Shown: piece after piece, positions 1-11,450 of the stretch | How the letters are laid out: each line of letters opens with the position of its first letter | Position numbering within the stretch: position 1 is the first letter of the stretch | Assembly: GCA_016710595.1 (NCBI GenBank) | Contig: JADJVM010000009.1 | Coordinates: 1 to 64,000 of the forward strand | Source of the DNA: Niastella sp. | GTDB taxonomy: Bacteria > Bacteroidota > Bacteroidia > Chitinophagales > Chitinophagaceae | Direction: 5' to 3' | DNA: 64,000 nucleotides | The notes under the pieces: generated by a model | What the model was told of the DNA's origin: nothing | Seen by the model: only the letters and a program-made list of their open reading frames with translations | Databases searched by the model: none | Made by a program: the position numbers and the translations under genes

Positions 1-1022
1 GCCTTTTTAATTTTGTTGCTTTTTTGTATTTAGCGATCATGCAGTGGCAAATACCGTTGCAAAACCGTAAAGCCCGAAATTGTGAGCGGGAGCCATGGTA
101 TGGTTATCATCTTGTCCGGTTTGCTTGCTGCAATATGCTGGAACTTACTTACCTGGCAGTATGGCATCCCTTCTTCATCTTCCCATACATTGATAGGTGG
201 TTTTGCAGGCGCTGTTTTCACAGCAGCGGCCGGTTTTAGCAGTATTGATAGCGCAATGATCATGAAGACTATCATTTTTATTTTACTTGCCTGGCTTATT
301 GGAATGTTCATTGCGATTTTTATCACCTTAGTAACTATTCAACAAAAATTTTGGCTCAAAATTTCAATCATTGTTGTATTTTGCACTGCTTGTGTTTTAT
401 TTATCCCTTTCAAAAAAGAATTTGAACGATGGGGCTTACTGGCATTGGGGTAATATTTGTAGCTGCCTATTCAATTAATCATTTACGTGGCGAAACTGCC
501 GCCAGGACCGGAAATATGTTTAAAAAATTGCAACTGGTTTCTTCTTGCTGCTTTTTTAGCATTGGGCATGGAGGCGCTGATGCACAAAAGTAATGGGTAT
601 TATTACGGTAATGGTACGACTGCCGGGGCAAATAAATCAATTTAGTGAAATGCCCGATTAAGTACCATTAGCATGTTATACGGCAATCGGTATTGGTACT
701 TTAAGTGGCGGATGGAAAGATCGTAAAACCATGGGTACAAAAATAACCAAGGTAACCCCATTAGAAGGCGTGTGTGCAGAAACAGCAGGAGCCATTACTT
801 TATTTACTGCAGCAAACTTAGGTGCACCAGTGAGTACCACACATACCATCTCGGGCGCTACTATGGGAGTAGGGGCTACCAAACGGCTCAGTTGTTCGCT
901 GGGGCGTTACCGTAAAGCCTGATATGGGCATGGATACTTACTTCATACCCGTAAGTGCATTATTGGCAACCCTCTTTTTATTTTATATTGAATCATTTCT
1001 TTGGTTAGCCATCTGCTTTTAA
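1..1022 (+). pseudogene. PiT-family inorganic phosphate transporter, 5' end off window, frame-broken
   Basis: Fragments in different frames add up to one PiT permease, an inner-membrane phosphate importer. Positions 82-453 encode hydrophobic helices with the family signature GIPSSSSHTLIGG. Around 545-620 a second frame reads HGGADAQKVMGIIT, the classic PiT motif. Positions 731-922 give MGTKITKVTPLEG and the second inverted-repeat signature APVSTTHTISGATMGVGATK. A last hydrophobic helix ends at the TAA at 1020-1022. At least four frame changes are needed, so the gene is not readable as given. The neighbouring genes are broken in the same way, so I favour sequencing error over a true pseudogene. 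The 5' end lies left of the window. Confidence 0.85.
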
Positions 1023-1055
1023 AATCATTTTAAGATCACTCTGTATATGAGTGGA

Positions 1056-1063
1056 TATTTTTG
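1056..1063 (+). promoter_or_regulatory. Possible -7 element (TAttTTTG) upstream of galE
   Basis: TATTTTTG matches the Bacteroidota -7 consensus TAnnTTTG and lies 29 bp upstream of the galE ATG at 1093. No clear TTTG -33 box was seen at the right distance, so this is a weak call. Confidence 0.3.
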
Positions 1064-1092
1064 TTTTCTTTGCAGGATTCCAAACGGTTATT

Positions 1093-2134
1093 ATGAATAA
1101 AATCTTAGTTACCGGAGGATAAGGTTTTATTGGATCACATACCCTGGTAGATCTTATTGAAAAATGGTTATCAGGTAATATCGGCCGATAATAATAGCCG
1201 CAGCCATATTCAAATATTAAAATGGCGTAGAAAAATTACAGGTAAAAGTAAAAACTACGTAGTGGACTCCTCTGCAATTTTGATGACACCTGTGCCATCT
1301 TCCGTGAAAATCCTGATTTAAAGGAATTATTCATTTTGCAGCATATATAAAGCAGGGCGAATCAGTAGAAAACCCATTGATGTATTATGAAAACAATTTA
1401 AACTCATTACTTAATTTATTGCGCTGTGCCAATGATTTTAAATACCACATTTTTGTATTTTCTTCTTCCTGTACGGTATATGGTAAACTTTGATGAAATT
1501 CCCGTAACAGAAAAAACGCCTTTTAAACCCGCGGAGCCGGGGGACGGTCATGCCCGGGTAATTAGTGAAGAAATTATACAACATACCATTCATGCGCATC
1601 CAAATATTAATGCCATATTAATACTTCGCTATTTTAATCCAGTAGGCGCACACCGGCAGAAATAGGTGAAATCCCTATTGGTAAACCGGCAAATTTAGTT
1701 CCTGCTATTACACAAACTGCCATTGGAAAACTTTCGCAAATGAAAGTATGGGGCAATGATTATCCTACCCGTGATAGTAGTTGCATAAGGGATTACATTC
1801 ATGTATGTGATATAGCACATGCACATACACTGGCACTTAATTTAATGCAGCAAAGCAGGAATCTGCTGGATGTTTTTAACTCCAAGTACCGGCAACGGTT
1901 ATACCGTTTTAGAAGTAATAAATAGTTTTGAAAGCAAGCGGTAAAAATTAAATTATCAAATTTCTTCCCGCAGGCCGGGAGATGTAGTGGCCATTTATGC
2001 CAATAATGATAAAGCAAAAACATTTTACAATGGGAATCCCGCTATTCTTTAGAAGATATGATGAAGACCGCCTGGGAATGGGAAGTAAAATTAAAAGAAG
2101 ATGATATCTTATTTTGGCGCTGTAAAAGCAGCGC
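1093..2134 (+). pseudogene. galE: UDP-glucose 4-epimerase, frame-broken
   Basis: Starting at ATG 1093 the reading is MNKILVTGG-stop-GFIGSHT, the N-terminal Rossmann motif of GalE with one sense codon turned into TAA at 1120-1122. Further pieces in shifted frames give an ADNNSRS-like segment, a SSSCTVYG segment (catalytic Ser region, about 1450-1480), EIPVTEKTPFKP, RYFNPVGAH, and at 1740-1925 KVWGNDYPTRD followed by CIRDYIHV, typical of the C-terminal substrate-binding half. The enzyme interconverts UDP-glucose and UDP-galactose using bound NAD. At least five indels plus the stop break the gene. A small perfect hairpin (2117-2122 with 2129-2134) sits at its 3' end; the exact stop codon cannot be fixed. 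Confidence 0.85.
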
Positions 2135-2186
2135 TAAACTAATAAGCAACATAAATAAATTAACTTGCGCCACAAAATAAAATTAC

Positions 2187-3116
2187 ATGAGTTTACAAGA
2201 CATAGCAGTTACCGGAAAAAAAGATACCCGTAGCGGTTTTCTTGAGATGGCATACTGGAAGCCGCCCGTGCAAATGAAAATATCGTGGCCCTTACGGCAG
2301 ACCTGGCAGGATCTTTAAAGCTGGGTGGTTTTGGCGAAAGAATTTCCTGAAAGGTTTATACAAGGTGGAATTGCAGAAGCCAATATGATTGGTATGCTGC
2401 AGGACTGACTATTGGCGAAAATTCGCGCTACAGCCAATTTTTACTGTAAGATTTATGATCCACTTCAAAGTCGATTGCTTGGTAAGAATGCGATCACTGT
2501 GTATAATAAAACATAGAAGATGGGACAGCACCAGATACTAGAAGATATTGGTTTAAATGAAAATGTTGCTGCACGCATGACGGTGATTGTATTTGCAGAC
2601 TATAACTAAACAAAGGCTGCAACAAAGCTATTGCTAAATTTGAAGGACCTGTTTATTTACGATTTGGAAGGCCGGTATGGCCCATTTTTACCAAAGAAGA
2701 AGATTTTAAAATAGGAAAAGCACAGGTACGAATGAAGGAAAAGATGTTACAATTTTACCTGTGGGCACTTGGTTTGGAATGCTGTGAAGCTGGCTAAAAT
2801 TTTCAAGCTAAAAAGGAGTAAGCGTAGAATTAATAAATGTATCATACTTTAAAAGCCATTGGATACAGGAAGGTATTTTGGCTTCTATTAAAAAACGAGA
2901 TGTGCCGTTACTGCTGAAGAACATAATATCAATGGAAGACTAGGTGATGAGATTGCACAATGGCTGCCAAAGATTTTCCCATTCCCATGAATATGTTGGT
3001 ACACAGGATGCTTTTGAGAAAGTGGTAAGCCGGAAGAACTGCTGGTAAAATATGGGGTTAGATACAGATAATATTGTGGCGGCCAAGTTGATAAAAGTAA
3101 TGGCCCGAAAAAATAA
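2187..3116 (+). pseudogene. Transketolase C-terminal subunit, frame-broken
   Basis: From ATG 2187 the pieces read MSLQDIAVTGKKDTRSGF, then ENIVALTADLAGSLKLGGF, EFPERFIQ, GIAEANMIG, HQILEDIGL, GPVYLRFGRPVWP and finally LLVKYG and NIVAAKLIKVMARK. These are consecutive blocks of the pyrimidine-binding and C-terminal domains of split transketolase, an enzyme of the non-oxidative pentose phosphate pathway. About eight indels interrupt it. In Bacteroidota transketolase is often encoded as two adjacent genes. Here galE ends only about 50 bp upstream, so the N-terminal subunit gene is not next to it on this side. The call rests on several long matching blocks; the breaks are probably consensus errors. 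Confidence 0.85.
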
Positions 3117-3138
3117 TACGATATGTGGGCTCAGTACC

Positions 3139-3164
3139 CAGCTCCGTAAAAGCTGAGTTTTTTT
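3139..3164 (+). terminator. Probable terminator after the transketolase gene
   Basis: CAGCT (3139-3143) pairs with AGCTG (3151-3155) around a 7-nt loop, and a run of seven T follows at 3158-3164. The short stem and the poor local sequence quality keep confidence moderate. Confidence 0.5.
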
Positions 3165-3205
3165 ATTCAATAAGTTTACAATTATAAAAAATAAATACCA
3201 GATGT

Positions 3206-6200
3206 TTATCGTATTTCTGCTGCCGGTACTTCCGTAAAATAAATCCTTTTTGTTTTTATTAATTCCATAACGGTTTCAATTGCTTTTTCTAATTGTGGAT
3301 CTACTCCTTTTGCCTGGGCGCATACCTAAATCTTCTGGCACATAAATACCAGGAAAACTACGCCAGCGCCCTTCTTTAAACCAGCCGTTTTCATCAAACA
3401 TCCTAAACGAAGGAACGGTAATGCTTCCACCATCAATGAGCGAGGGCGCCCCAGAAATTCCGATGTGAGGCCACCCCAGGTGCGTGTACCTATCAGGGGT
3501 CCCACTTTTCCTTCTTCTTAAAATAATAATAAGGAAATGCATCTCCTTGGGGAACCTGTTTATCTGTTCATTGATAAAGCACTATCTGTGGGCCAAATAA
3601 TAAGATTAAGCGGCCAAATGCCAGGGATGGCCCCACCTGTAGCCCAGAATACGAGGGGCTTACGATTGAGTAATTCAATAAACCGGTCGGGAATTTGGCC
3701 ACCGTTATTAAATCTTTCATCTACAATCAATGCCTGTTATCGCTGAGTGCATTTAGCTGCCTTACCAATTCATTTTGTCCATCACGCCCGTACTGGGCAC
3801 AAACCAATATCCTACTTCGCCATGTGTGGCCTCATCTACTCTTTTTGCGCATACCATCAATCCAGTTGGAGATAGCGCAACCCCAAATTCACTGCTTAGC
3901 GTATTTACAATTGCTGTTTTGCATCTTAAAAATCAGGTTTCGTATTATACGTAATCTCAACGGTTTTATCAGCCAGCATTGCAAATGCGGCATAAGGTTC
4001 TTATCTAGTTTAATAGGAATTCCATTTACCGCTAAAATATAATTTCCTTCAGGAATATTAATCCCCTGAAATATCAAGGGAGAATGAACTTCGGCATCCC
4101 ATATCCCGGCACGAATGATTTTACCTACTCTATAATATTCACCATCGGCCTGCCAATTGATGCCGAGGTAGCCTACATTGCTCTTATTACGCTGACGTTC
4201 CAGGTCGCCGCCACCTTGATAAGTATGAGATGAATTTAATTTCAATCATTTCGCCAATCAAATAGTTTACATCTTCACGGGTGAGTGCGCTTTCTAATAG
4301 CTTCGCCATATTTTTCTTTACCCTACTCCACCACGCCATGCATATTGGCATCATAAAAATAATCCCGTTCTAACCTCCACACATCGTTAAACATTTGTTT
4401 CCATTCCTGCTTTGGGTCTATTTGCATTACCATATCTCGCCACAGGCACCATTTTATCAATCTTAGCATTTTCAGAAACAGGAATTACTGCATATTTACC
4501 TGCAGCATTTACCAAGGCCTTATCGGTATTATAATTTAATATATAGTTATTTACCTTACTCATTACATTTTTCTTCCTTTTTTTGTCCAGGTCATAATAT
4601 TTAAGGGCAGCAGCCTCTTCATCAGTACCGGGATTACCATAGCGTAAATAATAAATTTTTCTTTGGTAGCCTGCAGGTTGCCGATATTACCGGGCTTTAC
4701 TGGTAGCAGGTATAATCGCTCTTCCATAGCATCAAAATCAATTGCGGTATTTTTGCAGCTTGTTTTAATTCTGCTATGCCTTTTCTTTTTTCTTTTTTAC
4801 CACTTTTGCAGAATCTGCTTTTGGCAATTTCTCTCTTCGGTAATTTTAAAAGTTACGGTATCATTTTTTAGAGCCAGTACATAATCGGTACTTTTCTGCA
4901 GGCTTATTACGCCCAGCATTGTTGTATTGGGATACACAAAAGGTTATCCAGATCAGTAAACGGGATTAAAATTTTGGCCTGTTAACAGGTATAAATATTT
5001 ACCACCCGGATCGAACACAGGATTGGTTGCAGTATAAAAGCCGGAAGTAACGGTATGCGATTTTTTTTTCATCTGCATCATAAATAAATATGCCTTCATG
5101 TTGATTTTCAAATCCCTGTGATATGCCAGGTAGCGGCTATCGGGCGACCAACTGGATTTAAAATTCTGCAATTGCCCATCTGCCCAGCGCAAGGCCTGAT
5201 CCACCTTATCAATTGTTCCATTGCTAAGGGTAATAATCTGTATTACACCTGCCTGGTCAATGCCGGCAATTTTTTACTATCCGGCGACCAAAAAGTATGA
5301 TACCTGAAACCGTTTTTATAATTGGTTATTTTTTTAGCCGGTAATTCATTTTTCAGGTCTTTGATATAAAGCTGGTATGTCCCTGTTTCATCACTCCACC
5401 AGGCCAGTTTGGTACCATCCGGCGACCAGGAAGGATCCCGATCTGCTGCATTGGAACTGGCTGTAATATTTTTACAAAGCCTTCTGTTGCCGGCAAAGAA
5501 AAATATCGCCCCTTGCTTCCATTAAAACCCTGTTACCATCGGGGCTGATGTTAGCATTAAAAATAAGGGATTGTACATTTTCTGCTCTGTTTCGCACCGC
5601 CATTTCATCGGTTGCTATTTGAATATCTACTTTTTATCGTTGCCCGAAGCAATATTAAACAAATGAATAAAGCCGCCTTGTTCATATACAATATCGGCGG
5701 GGCCGGAAGCTGGAAATTGAATATCGAAGTCAGTATAGTATGTTAATTGTTTACGGCTACCATTGTTCAAATCGTAACTCCACAGGTTCATCCGGTTTTC
5801 TTTACCACGGTCACTTATAAAATAAACGTTACCTCCAACCCACATTGGGAATTCTTCACCTGCATCGGTATCGGCAGAAATATTTTTTGATGTGTTGGTT
5901 TTAAAATCAAAAATATAAATATCAGCAGTAGTGCCGCCCCGGTAGCGTTTCCAGTTACGAAAAGCCTGAGACCGGAAAACTATGGCAAGCTGGCTTCCAT
6001 CGGGAGAGTAGGAACCATATTCGGCATAGGCTAAAGGAAGTTTTGTTGCCGGGCCACCATTAGGATGAATGGTATAAAACTGGTTAAATCTTTCTTTACC
6101 ACTTTCCCGACCAGAAGCAAATAATATATTTTTGCCGTCTGGCGTCCAATCAACCACCTGGTCGGTACCGCCAAAATAAGTTAGTCTTACGGGTAGCCCT

Positions 6201-6485
6201 CCCAGGATGGTAGTGCGAAACACATCAAAATTACCATCGTAGTTTGCGGTAAATGCTACATTTTTCCCATCAGGAGAAAACCTGGGAAATGATTCCTGGC
6301 CCGGGGTGAACTGATTTTATATGCTTGTCCGCCGGTTTTAGCAACTACCCACAAATCATTTGCATAGCTAAATACAATTTCTGAGGCAGATACATCGGGG
6401 AATCTAAAAGGCCCGCATTGTTTTGAGCATTCAGATCTGAACAAAAGCATAAAATTAATATCGATAATATAAACTTCGTAAACAA
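3206..6485 (-). pseudogene. Tricorn-type S41 protease with beta-propeller and PDZ domains, frame-broken
   Basis: Reading on the minus strand, a TTG at 6485 opens a signal-peptide-like stretch (FTKFILSILILCFCSDLNAQ); after one frame change the mature part follows with RFPDVSASEIVFSYANDLWVV, the usual start of tricorn-like proteins. Positions 5627-6223 give WD40-like repeats (FGGTDQVVDWTPDGKNI, SYSPDGSQLAIVF). Positions 3889-4245 hold the region before and into the PDZ domain. Near 3535-3560 the nucleophile region reads INEQ, then GS-GDAFPYYFKK once one extra C is removed. Positions 3276-3530 read GTR-like and WGGL-like residues, GISGAPSLIDGG and FPGIYVPEDLG. It ends at TAA 3208-3206. The total of about 1,090 codons matches the family. 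It is probably a periplasmic oligopeptide-degrading protease. About ten indels break it; I take these as errors. Confidence 0.85.
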
Positions 6486-6637
6486 AAGTTTGATTCTATC
6501 AGAAAGGTAATTATTTAACTGTTCACAAAATCAAATTTTTTGTGAATGGAGGTTAGAAAAGATTGTAGTCTTTGAATTTGGGATTATAGGTTTAGTATAA
6601 AATTTATACCATAATAATTTATTGATAAATAACCAAC

Positions 6638-6671
6638 GGGGAAAAACCCCATAAAAACGGGAAATATCCCC
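6638..6671. promoter_or_regulatory. Tandem GGGG-N5-CCCC-type operator candidates upstream of the toxin remnant
   Basis: A perfect 13-bp palindrome-like element (GGGG, five A, CCCC) lies at 6638-6650. A degenerate copy (GGG, AAATAT, CCCC) lies at 6659-6671, centred about 21 bp downstream, or two helical turns. The second copy is about 23 bp upstream of TAATTTG (6695-6701), a -7-like box one base short of TAnnTTTG. The reverse complement of the first element occurs at 18207-18219 in the same position relative to the other toxin-like locus. The function is inferred only from position and symmetry. Confidence 0.5.
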
Positions 6672-6719
6672 ATAAATAATTTTACTGGTTACCCTAATTT
6701 GCTAAAACAAAGCACTTTT

Positions 6720-7150
6720 ATGAAAATGAAAAAAATTTACCCCTCCCCCGCAAAATAAGCGACTTCCTTTATTTCTTTGCAAATAGTGCATTTAAAAATA
6801 ATGGTAACAGCCCTCATCAATATAACGCTGCAATTAATTTGACCAATATTAGTAAAACACAATTTACAGGTGTTATAAATAATTTATTGGCGCATGAAAA
6901 TGATGAATATAATTTATATAATAATAATTGTACTAGTTTAGCATTAAACGCTTTCAATACTTTAATAACTCCACAACTTGTTATTGAACCATTTTATGTA
7001 CAAATTCCCGGCACAACAAATCTATTAGTTTTCATGCAGTCACCTCAAAAACTCTATAAGGCAATTGAAACAATAACGCCAGGAACAGGAATTATTAAAG
7101 AATTTCAAGTGGTGAATGATGCACCATTTAACGACCAAATTTGTCAATAA
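6720..7150 (+). pseudogene. Toxin-tip-like remnant, copy 1, with leader and frame break
   Basis: ATG 6720 starts MKMKKIYPSP and hits a stop at 6756. If one C were restored in the C4-T-C5 tract at 6740-6749, the frame would continue as RKISDFLYFF and on into the open frame visible from 6839 to 7150. That frame contains NNNCTSLALNAFN, a Cys-centred motif resembling papain/NlpC-type folds, and ends with SPQKLYKAIETI and a short polar tail. No full family match was recognised. The SPQKLYKAIE segment recurs at 7624. Its leader (MK..K...P.PRK) resembles the one at 18284, suggesting that both belong to one family of exported toxin-like proteins with the middle deleted here. The breaks could be real decay or consensus error. 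Confidence 0.5.
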
Positions 7151-7556
7151 TGAAAAAAAAATAAAGAATCTACTTTGGATAATATTACCTGTAATATTAA
7201 TTACCAACTGGCAGGGTTTTAAAAATATTACAGGAATTAATGATTGGTATTATTTATATAGTAATCAATCAGGTACATTTACTGCATTCGAGGAACCCAA
7301 ATTCGAAAGAAATTTTAAAAAACCAGAAAATGGTTTTTTTACATTAAATTCTCCTTATCCTTACACTTGTGATTCTATTCCAAAAGGTGACACAATTGTA
7401 TATAGGCTCTTTGCAATAAATCCATTAAAATTTTGGCGATGGGGAGAATTTCTTTTTAATTGGCGATACCGACTACCTTATACCAATTGGGAAAAAGTAG
7501 AAAGTAGAAGAGGATATAGTATATTAAAATTTCAAAGAACTTGTCAAATGTTTTAG
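7116..7556 (+). CDS. Small membrane-anchored protein, candidate immunity protein
   Basis: An open frame of up to 146 aa overlaps the end of the upstream fragment by 35 bp. The natural start may instead be the ATG at 7149, which overlaps the upstream stop (TAATG). That ATG is followed by nine A and then an early stop, and one more A would put it in this frame (MKKKIKNLLWIILPVILITNW). Residues around 18-33 form one hydrophobic segment (signal anchor), followed by a polar domain rich in Trp, Tyr and Phe. I do not recognise a family. Its place directly after a toxin-tip-like fragment and before a second copy of that fragment makes an immunity role plausible but unproven. Confidence 0.5.
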   Translation: MMHHLTTKFVNNEKKIKNLLWIILPVILITNWQGFKNITGINDWYYLYSNQSGTFTAFEEPKFERNFKKPENGFFTLNSPYPYTCDSIPKGDTIVYRLFAINPLKFWRWGEFLFNWRYRLPYTNWEKVESRRGYSILKFQRTCQMF

Positions 7557-8058
7557 TGCAATTATCATTTACCCGTTTATTGTACAAATCCCTTCCATTA
7601 CTTCACAGACTCCGTATATCTTTATGGAATCGCCTCAAAAGTTGTATAAGGCGATTGAAAATTTTCCTCAGGCATTGATGGCCGCCAGAGCAACATTAAA
7701 AACAGCTCAGGCAGGTTTGATTAATTCTGGATTTAGTCAAACTCATTTTAATTTTATAGTTTCCAATTTACCGGCTCCTGTTAACAATACAAATTATAAT
7801 CTTCTTTTGATGTCTGGTTTACTATATATTGTATAAATACTAAATTAGAGCATCAAGAATGGTCTAATACTAGAGTTTATTTAGCTGCTACACTGGAAGT
7901 AGTACACATACTATTAGATGTGGGTGGTATGGTGCCAGTAATAGGAGAAGTTGCTGAACTAACCAATGGCGTTGTGTCTCAACCATTGAAAGATAGAATT
8001 CTCGAAGAAAATTGCACTGGCATAATATTTAGAGAAGTGAACGAAAGGTATCCATAGG
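7528..8058 (+). pseudogene. Toxin-tip-like remnant, copy 2, with pretoxin-like segment
   Basis: From about 7560 one frame reads FIVQIPSITSQTPYIFMESPQKLYKAIE, matching the end of the first copy (FYVQIPGTTNLLVFMQSPQKLYKAIE). It continues to a stop at 7836. One base out of frame, 7836-8058 reads TKLEHQEWSNTRVYLAAT, then HILLDVGGMVPVIGEVAELTNGVV and ends at TAG 8056-8058. The PVIGE.AELTNG pattern resembles the pretoxin segment found just before toxin domains in polymorphic toxins. So this stretch looks like toxin-gene debris that is 5'-truncated and frame-shifted. It lies in AT-rich sequence between the tricorn gene and carB. The function is inferred from motif and context only. Confidence 0.45.
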
Positions 8059-8310
8059 TAATTTTAGATGTACTTAATTTTTAAAATAGAACCTCGCCAG
8101 TGCAAACGCATTGATAAATAACCAAATAATGTTATAAAAAATATGAAGTTTAAAGACTATAAAATAGCGATGAAAAAGAAGTAGGGTACACTTCTCAAAT
8201 GATAGAACCAATTTTTGAAGGTTAGTTTGACGATAATAACCAACTTTGGAATTAGGGTATGCGTAAAGTAGGGAAAACTTTATCAATTTCAAAAGCCACA
8301 TCTATTAAAT

Positions 8311-8342
8311 AATAAAAATTCTGTGAGCAAACACAGGATTTT
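8311..8342 (-). terminator. Terminator downstream of carB
   Basis: An 11-bp stem with one G-U pair (8315-8325 with 8332-8342) encloses a 6-nt loop. Read on the minus strand it is followed by five T. It begins 20 bp beyond the carB stop codon. The plus-strand reading also ends in TTTT, so it may serve both sides. The stretch 8059-8310 holds no gene that I can support. Confidence 0.7.
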
Positions 8343-8361
8343 ATTTAAAACTATAAAAAAA

Positions 8362-11208
8362 TTATTTACTCAGGTGCATACTTCTTTCTTTATACAATTG
8401 CCGAAAGTATGGGTCTCTCAGGTCTTTAATAAAACGGATTGCTTCTCCCGTACTTTTCATTTCGGGGCCTAATTCTTTATTTACACCGGGGAATTTATTA
8501 AAAGAAAATACAGGTTCTTTAATCGCAAATCCTTTTAGGTTTTTTCAAAAGTAAAATCTTTCAACTTTGCTTCACCCAGCATTATTTTGGTGGCAATATT
8601 CAAATAAGGGATTTGGTAAGCCTTGGCAATAAATGGTGTAGTGCGGCTCGCCCTGGGATTGGCTTCAATTACATATACAGTACCATCTTTAATTGCAAAC
8701 TGGATGTTAATGAGCCCCAGAATATTAAGCGACCGGGCTATTTTTTCAGCATGTTCTTCCATGGTTTGTACAATTAACGGAGAAAGATTAAACTGTGGTA
8801 ATACCGCATTGCTATCACCGCTGTGAATTCCTGCCGGCTCAATATGTTCCATCACTCCCATAATATGAAAATCTTCTCCATCAAAAATGGCATCAATCTC
8901 GGCTTCCTGGCAACGGTCTAAAAAATGATCAATCAAAATTTTATTTCCAGGCAAGTGTTTCAATAAACTTAACACTCCTTTTTCCAGTTCTTCATCATTC
9001 AATACAATTCGCATACGCTGGCCGCCCAATACATAGCTGGGCCTTACCAATACGGGATAGCCTACCTGGTGCGCCACTTCAATAGCATCATCGGTATTAA
9101 ACGCTGTGCCATACCTGGGATAGGGAATATTTAATTCTTTCAGCATATCGCTAAAGCGGCCACGGTCTTCGGCAATATCCATATTATCGAAACTGGTACC
9201 ATATATTTTAATACCTTTTTCATGAATTAATTTGGCCAGTTTTAATGCGGTTTGGCCACCCAATTGTACGATCACACCATCGGGTTTTTCATGATCAATA
9301 ATTTCACGGATATGTTCCCAAAATACGGGTTCAAAATAAAGTTTATCAGCAATATCAAAATCGGTAGATACTGTTTCGGGGTTACAATTTACCATGATGG
9401 CTTCATAACCGCACTCTTTAATAGCAAGTAAACCATGCACACAACAATAATCAAATTCTATACCCTGGCCAATGCGGTTGGGGCCACTACCCAGTACAAT
9501 TATTTTTTCTTTTGTGATGGTATGGATTCATTATGCTGTAACCCATCTTTTTTAAAGATTTGTTCGGTAACTCAAAACAAGAATAAAAATATGGTGTCTT
9601 TGCTTCAAACTCTGCGCTGCAGGTATCTACCATTTTATAGTCCCGCATCAGGCCCATCTTTTTTACGCCTTTCATATAATGCATTTGCATCTTCTTCCAT
9701 CATGATGCGTACAATCTGTTCATCGCTAAAACCCAGCATTTTGGCTTCGGTTAAAAGATCATCGGGAAGGGTTTGTAAATTATATTTTGAAATGGCTCTT
9801 TCGCAATCGCAAATTTCCTGAATTTGATAAATAAACCAACGATCAATTAATGTGCTTTCACAAATCCGTTTTACGCTTGCGCCCGCCATCAGCGCATCTT
9901 TTATCCTAAATATGCGGTCCCATTTTGGGATCTTGATATATTCAATCAGTTCATCGGCATGCATGAGGCTTTTGCCATAATAACCCAGGCCCACGGCTTC
10001 GTTTTCTAAACTCTGACAAGCTTTTTGTATCGCTTCGGCAAAGTTCCTACCAATTCCCATTACTTCTCCTACACTTTTCATTTGAAAACCGAGGGTATCA
10101 TCAGCGCCTTTGAATTTATCAAAATTCCACCTGGGGATTTTTACAATCACATAATCCAGCGCCGGTTCAAAATAGGCAGAAGTAGATTCTGTGATTTGGT
10201 TTTTTAATTCATCTAAATTATAACCAATAGCCAGCTTAGCTGCAATTTTTGCAATGGGATATCCGGTTGCCTTACTTGCTAAAGCAGATGAACGGCTTAC
10301 CCTGGGGTTAATTTCCACCACAATAATTTCTTCAGTTTGCGGGTTCATGGCAAACTGTACATTACAACCGCCGGCAAAATTTCCCAAATTACGCATCATA
10401 TCAATGGCTGTATTGCGCATGAGTTGATATACCGTATCACTTAGCGTCATCGCAGGGGCTACGGTAATACTATCGCCGGTATGCACCCCCATGGGATCAA
10501 AATTTTCTACCGTACAAATAATTACTACATTATCATTATTATCCCTTAATAATTCCAGTTCAAATTCCTTCCAGCCAAGTACTGCTTTTTCTACCAGCAC
10601 TTCATGTTTGGGGCTGGCTGTAAGCGCCCGGTTCAAGGCTTCATCTAACTCTTCTTTTTAAATACGATACCACCGCCTGTGCCACCCAGCGTAAATGATG
10701 GCCTCAGCACTAAAGGAAAACCAATTTCCTGCGCAAATTCTTTTCCTTCTAAAAATGAGTTTGCAATTTTTGCAGCACATACAGGAATACCCATTTGAAT
10801 CATCCATTTGCGAAACTTTTCACGGTCTTCTGCTTTTTCAATGGCTTTTATATCTACACCAATTAATTTTACCCGGTATTTTTCCCAGATGCCGAGTTCA
10901 TCCACCTCTTTGCAAAGATTAAGGGCCGTTTGCCCGCCCATTGTAGGTAATACTGCGTCAATATTATTTTCTTCCAATATTTGTTCAATACTTTCCACGG
11001 TTAATGGCAACAAATACACCCGGTCGGCCATCAGGCTATCCGTCATAATAGTAGCTGGATTACTATTAATTAAAATCACTTGAATCCCTTCTTCCCGTAA
11101 GCTACGGGCAGCCTGTGTGCCGCTATAATCAAATTCGCAGGCTTGCCCAATTACAATAGGGCCTGAGCCGATAATAAGTACCGATTTTATGGAAGTATCT
11201 TTTGGCAT
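8362..11208 (-). pseudogene. carB: Carbamoyl-phosphate synthase large subunit, frame-broken
   Basis: Starts at ATG 11208 (MPKDTSIKSVLIIGSGPIVIGQ) and ends at TAA 8364-8362. It makes carbamoyl phosphate for arginine and pyrimidine synthesis, with two ATP-grasp halves. The first half has FDYSGTQAARSL and RPSFTLGGTGGG; the second has LGSGPNRIGQGIEFDYCCVHG and RPSYVLGGQRM. About 948 codons is the usual length in Bacteroidota; the C-terminal allosteric domain is short. Frame breaks occur near 10640 (A run), 9640 (A6 probably A5), 9560, 9510 (A6 run) and 8538 (A6 probably A7). Nearly all lie in poly-A or poly-T on the coding strand, which strongly suggests homopolymer miscalls, since an organism rarely loses carB and keeps every other block intact. 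Confidence 0.9.
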
Positions 11209-11234
11209 TGATCAGGAAATTTTTTGATGGCGTG

Positions 11235-11242
11235 CAAAAATA
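11235..11242 (-). promoter_or_regulatory. -7 element of the carB promoter
   Basis: Minus-strand TATTTTTG matches TAnnTTTG and lies 26 bp upstream of the carB ATG at 11208. No good TTTG box is seen at the -33 position. The intergenic region 11209-11469 otherwise holds only this and the divergent promoter. Confidence 0.4.
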
Positions 11243-11450
11243 CTTTTAAAAAAGGTATGAACGGGAGAGAATTTACACGCTTTTAATGCACAGTAAAATG
11301 AAAGTGAGTAAAAAATAATTTTTACATTTTATTTTCATTAAATAGACCAATAAAAAAAAGAATCGCTTAAATATTGCAGATTTTTCATTAAGATTTTTTT
11401 TACTTGATAATCTTAAGCTTTATACAACAGCCCTTTCAGTACGTTTCTCT

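Noticed and set aside
3695..4042. 115-aa plus-strand frame inside the tricorn gene
   Set aside because: Antisense to the PDZ and protease region of the tricorn gene; no signal, no domain.
8074..8301. 75-aa minus-strand frame between the toxin remnant and carB
   Set aside because: Aromatic-rich, no start context, no likeness to a family and in low-quality AT-rich DNA; I see no gene there.
1..11208. Genome decay (pseudogenisation) as the cause of the broken genes
   Set aside because: Five unrelated genes including carB are broken mainly at homopolymers while every conserved block is kept; sequencing error is the simpler explanation.
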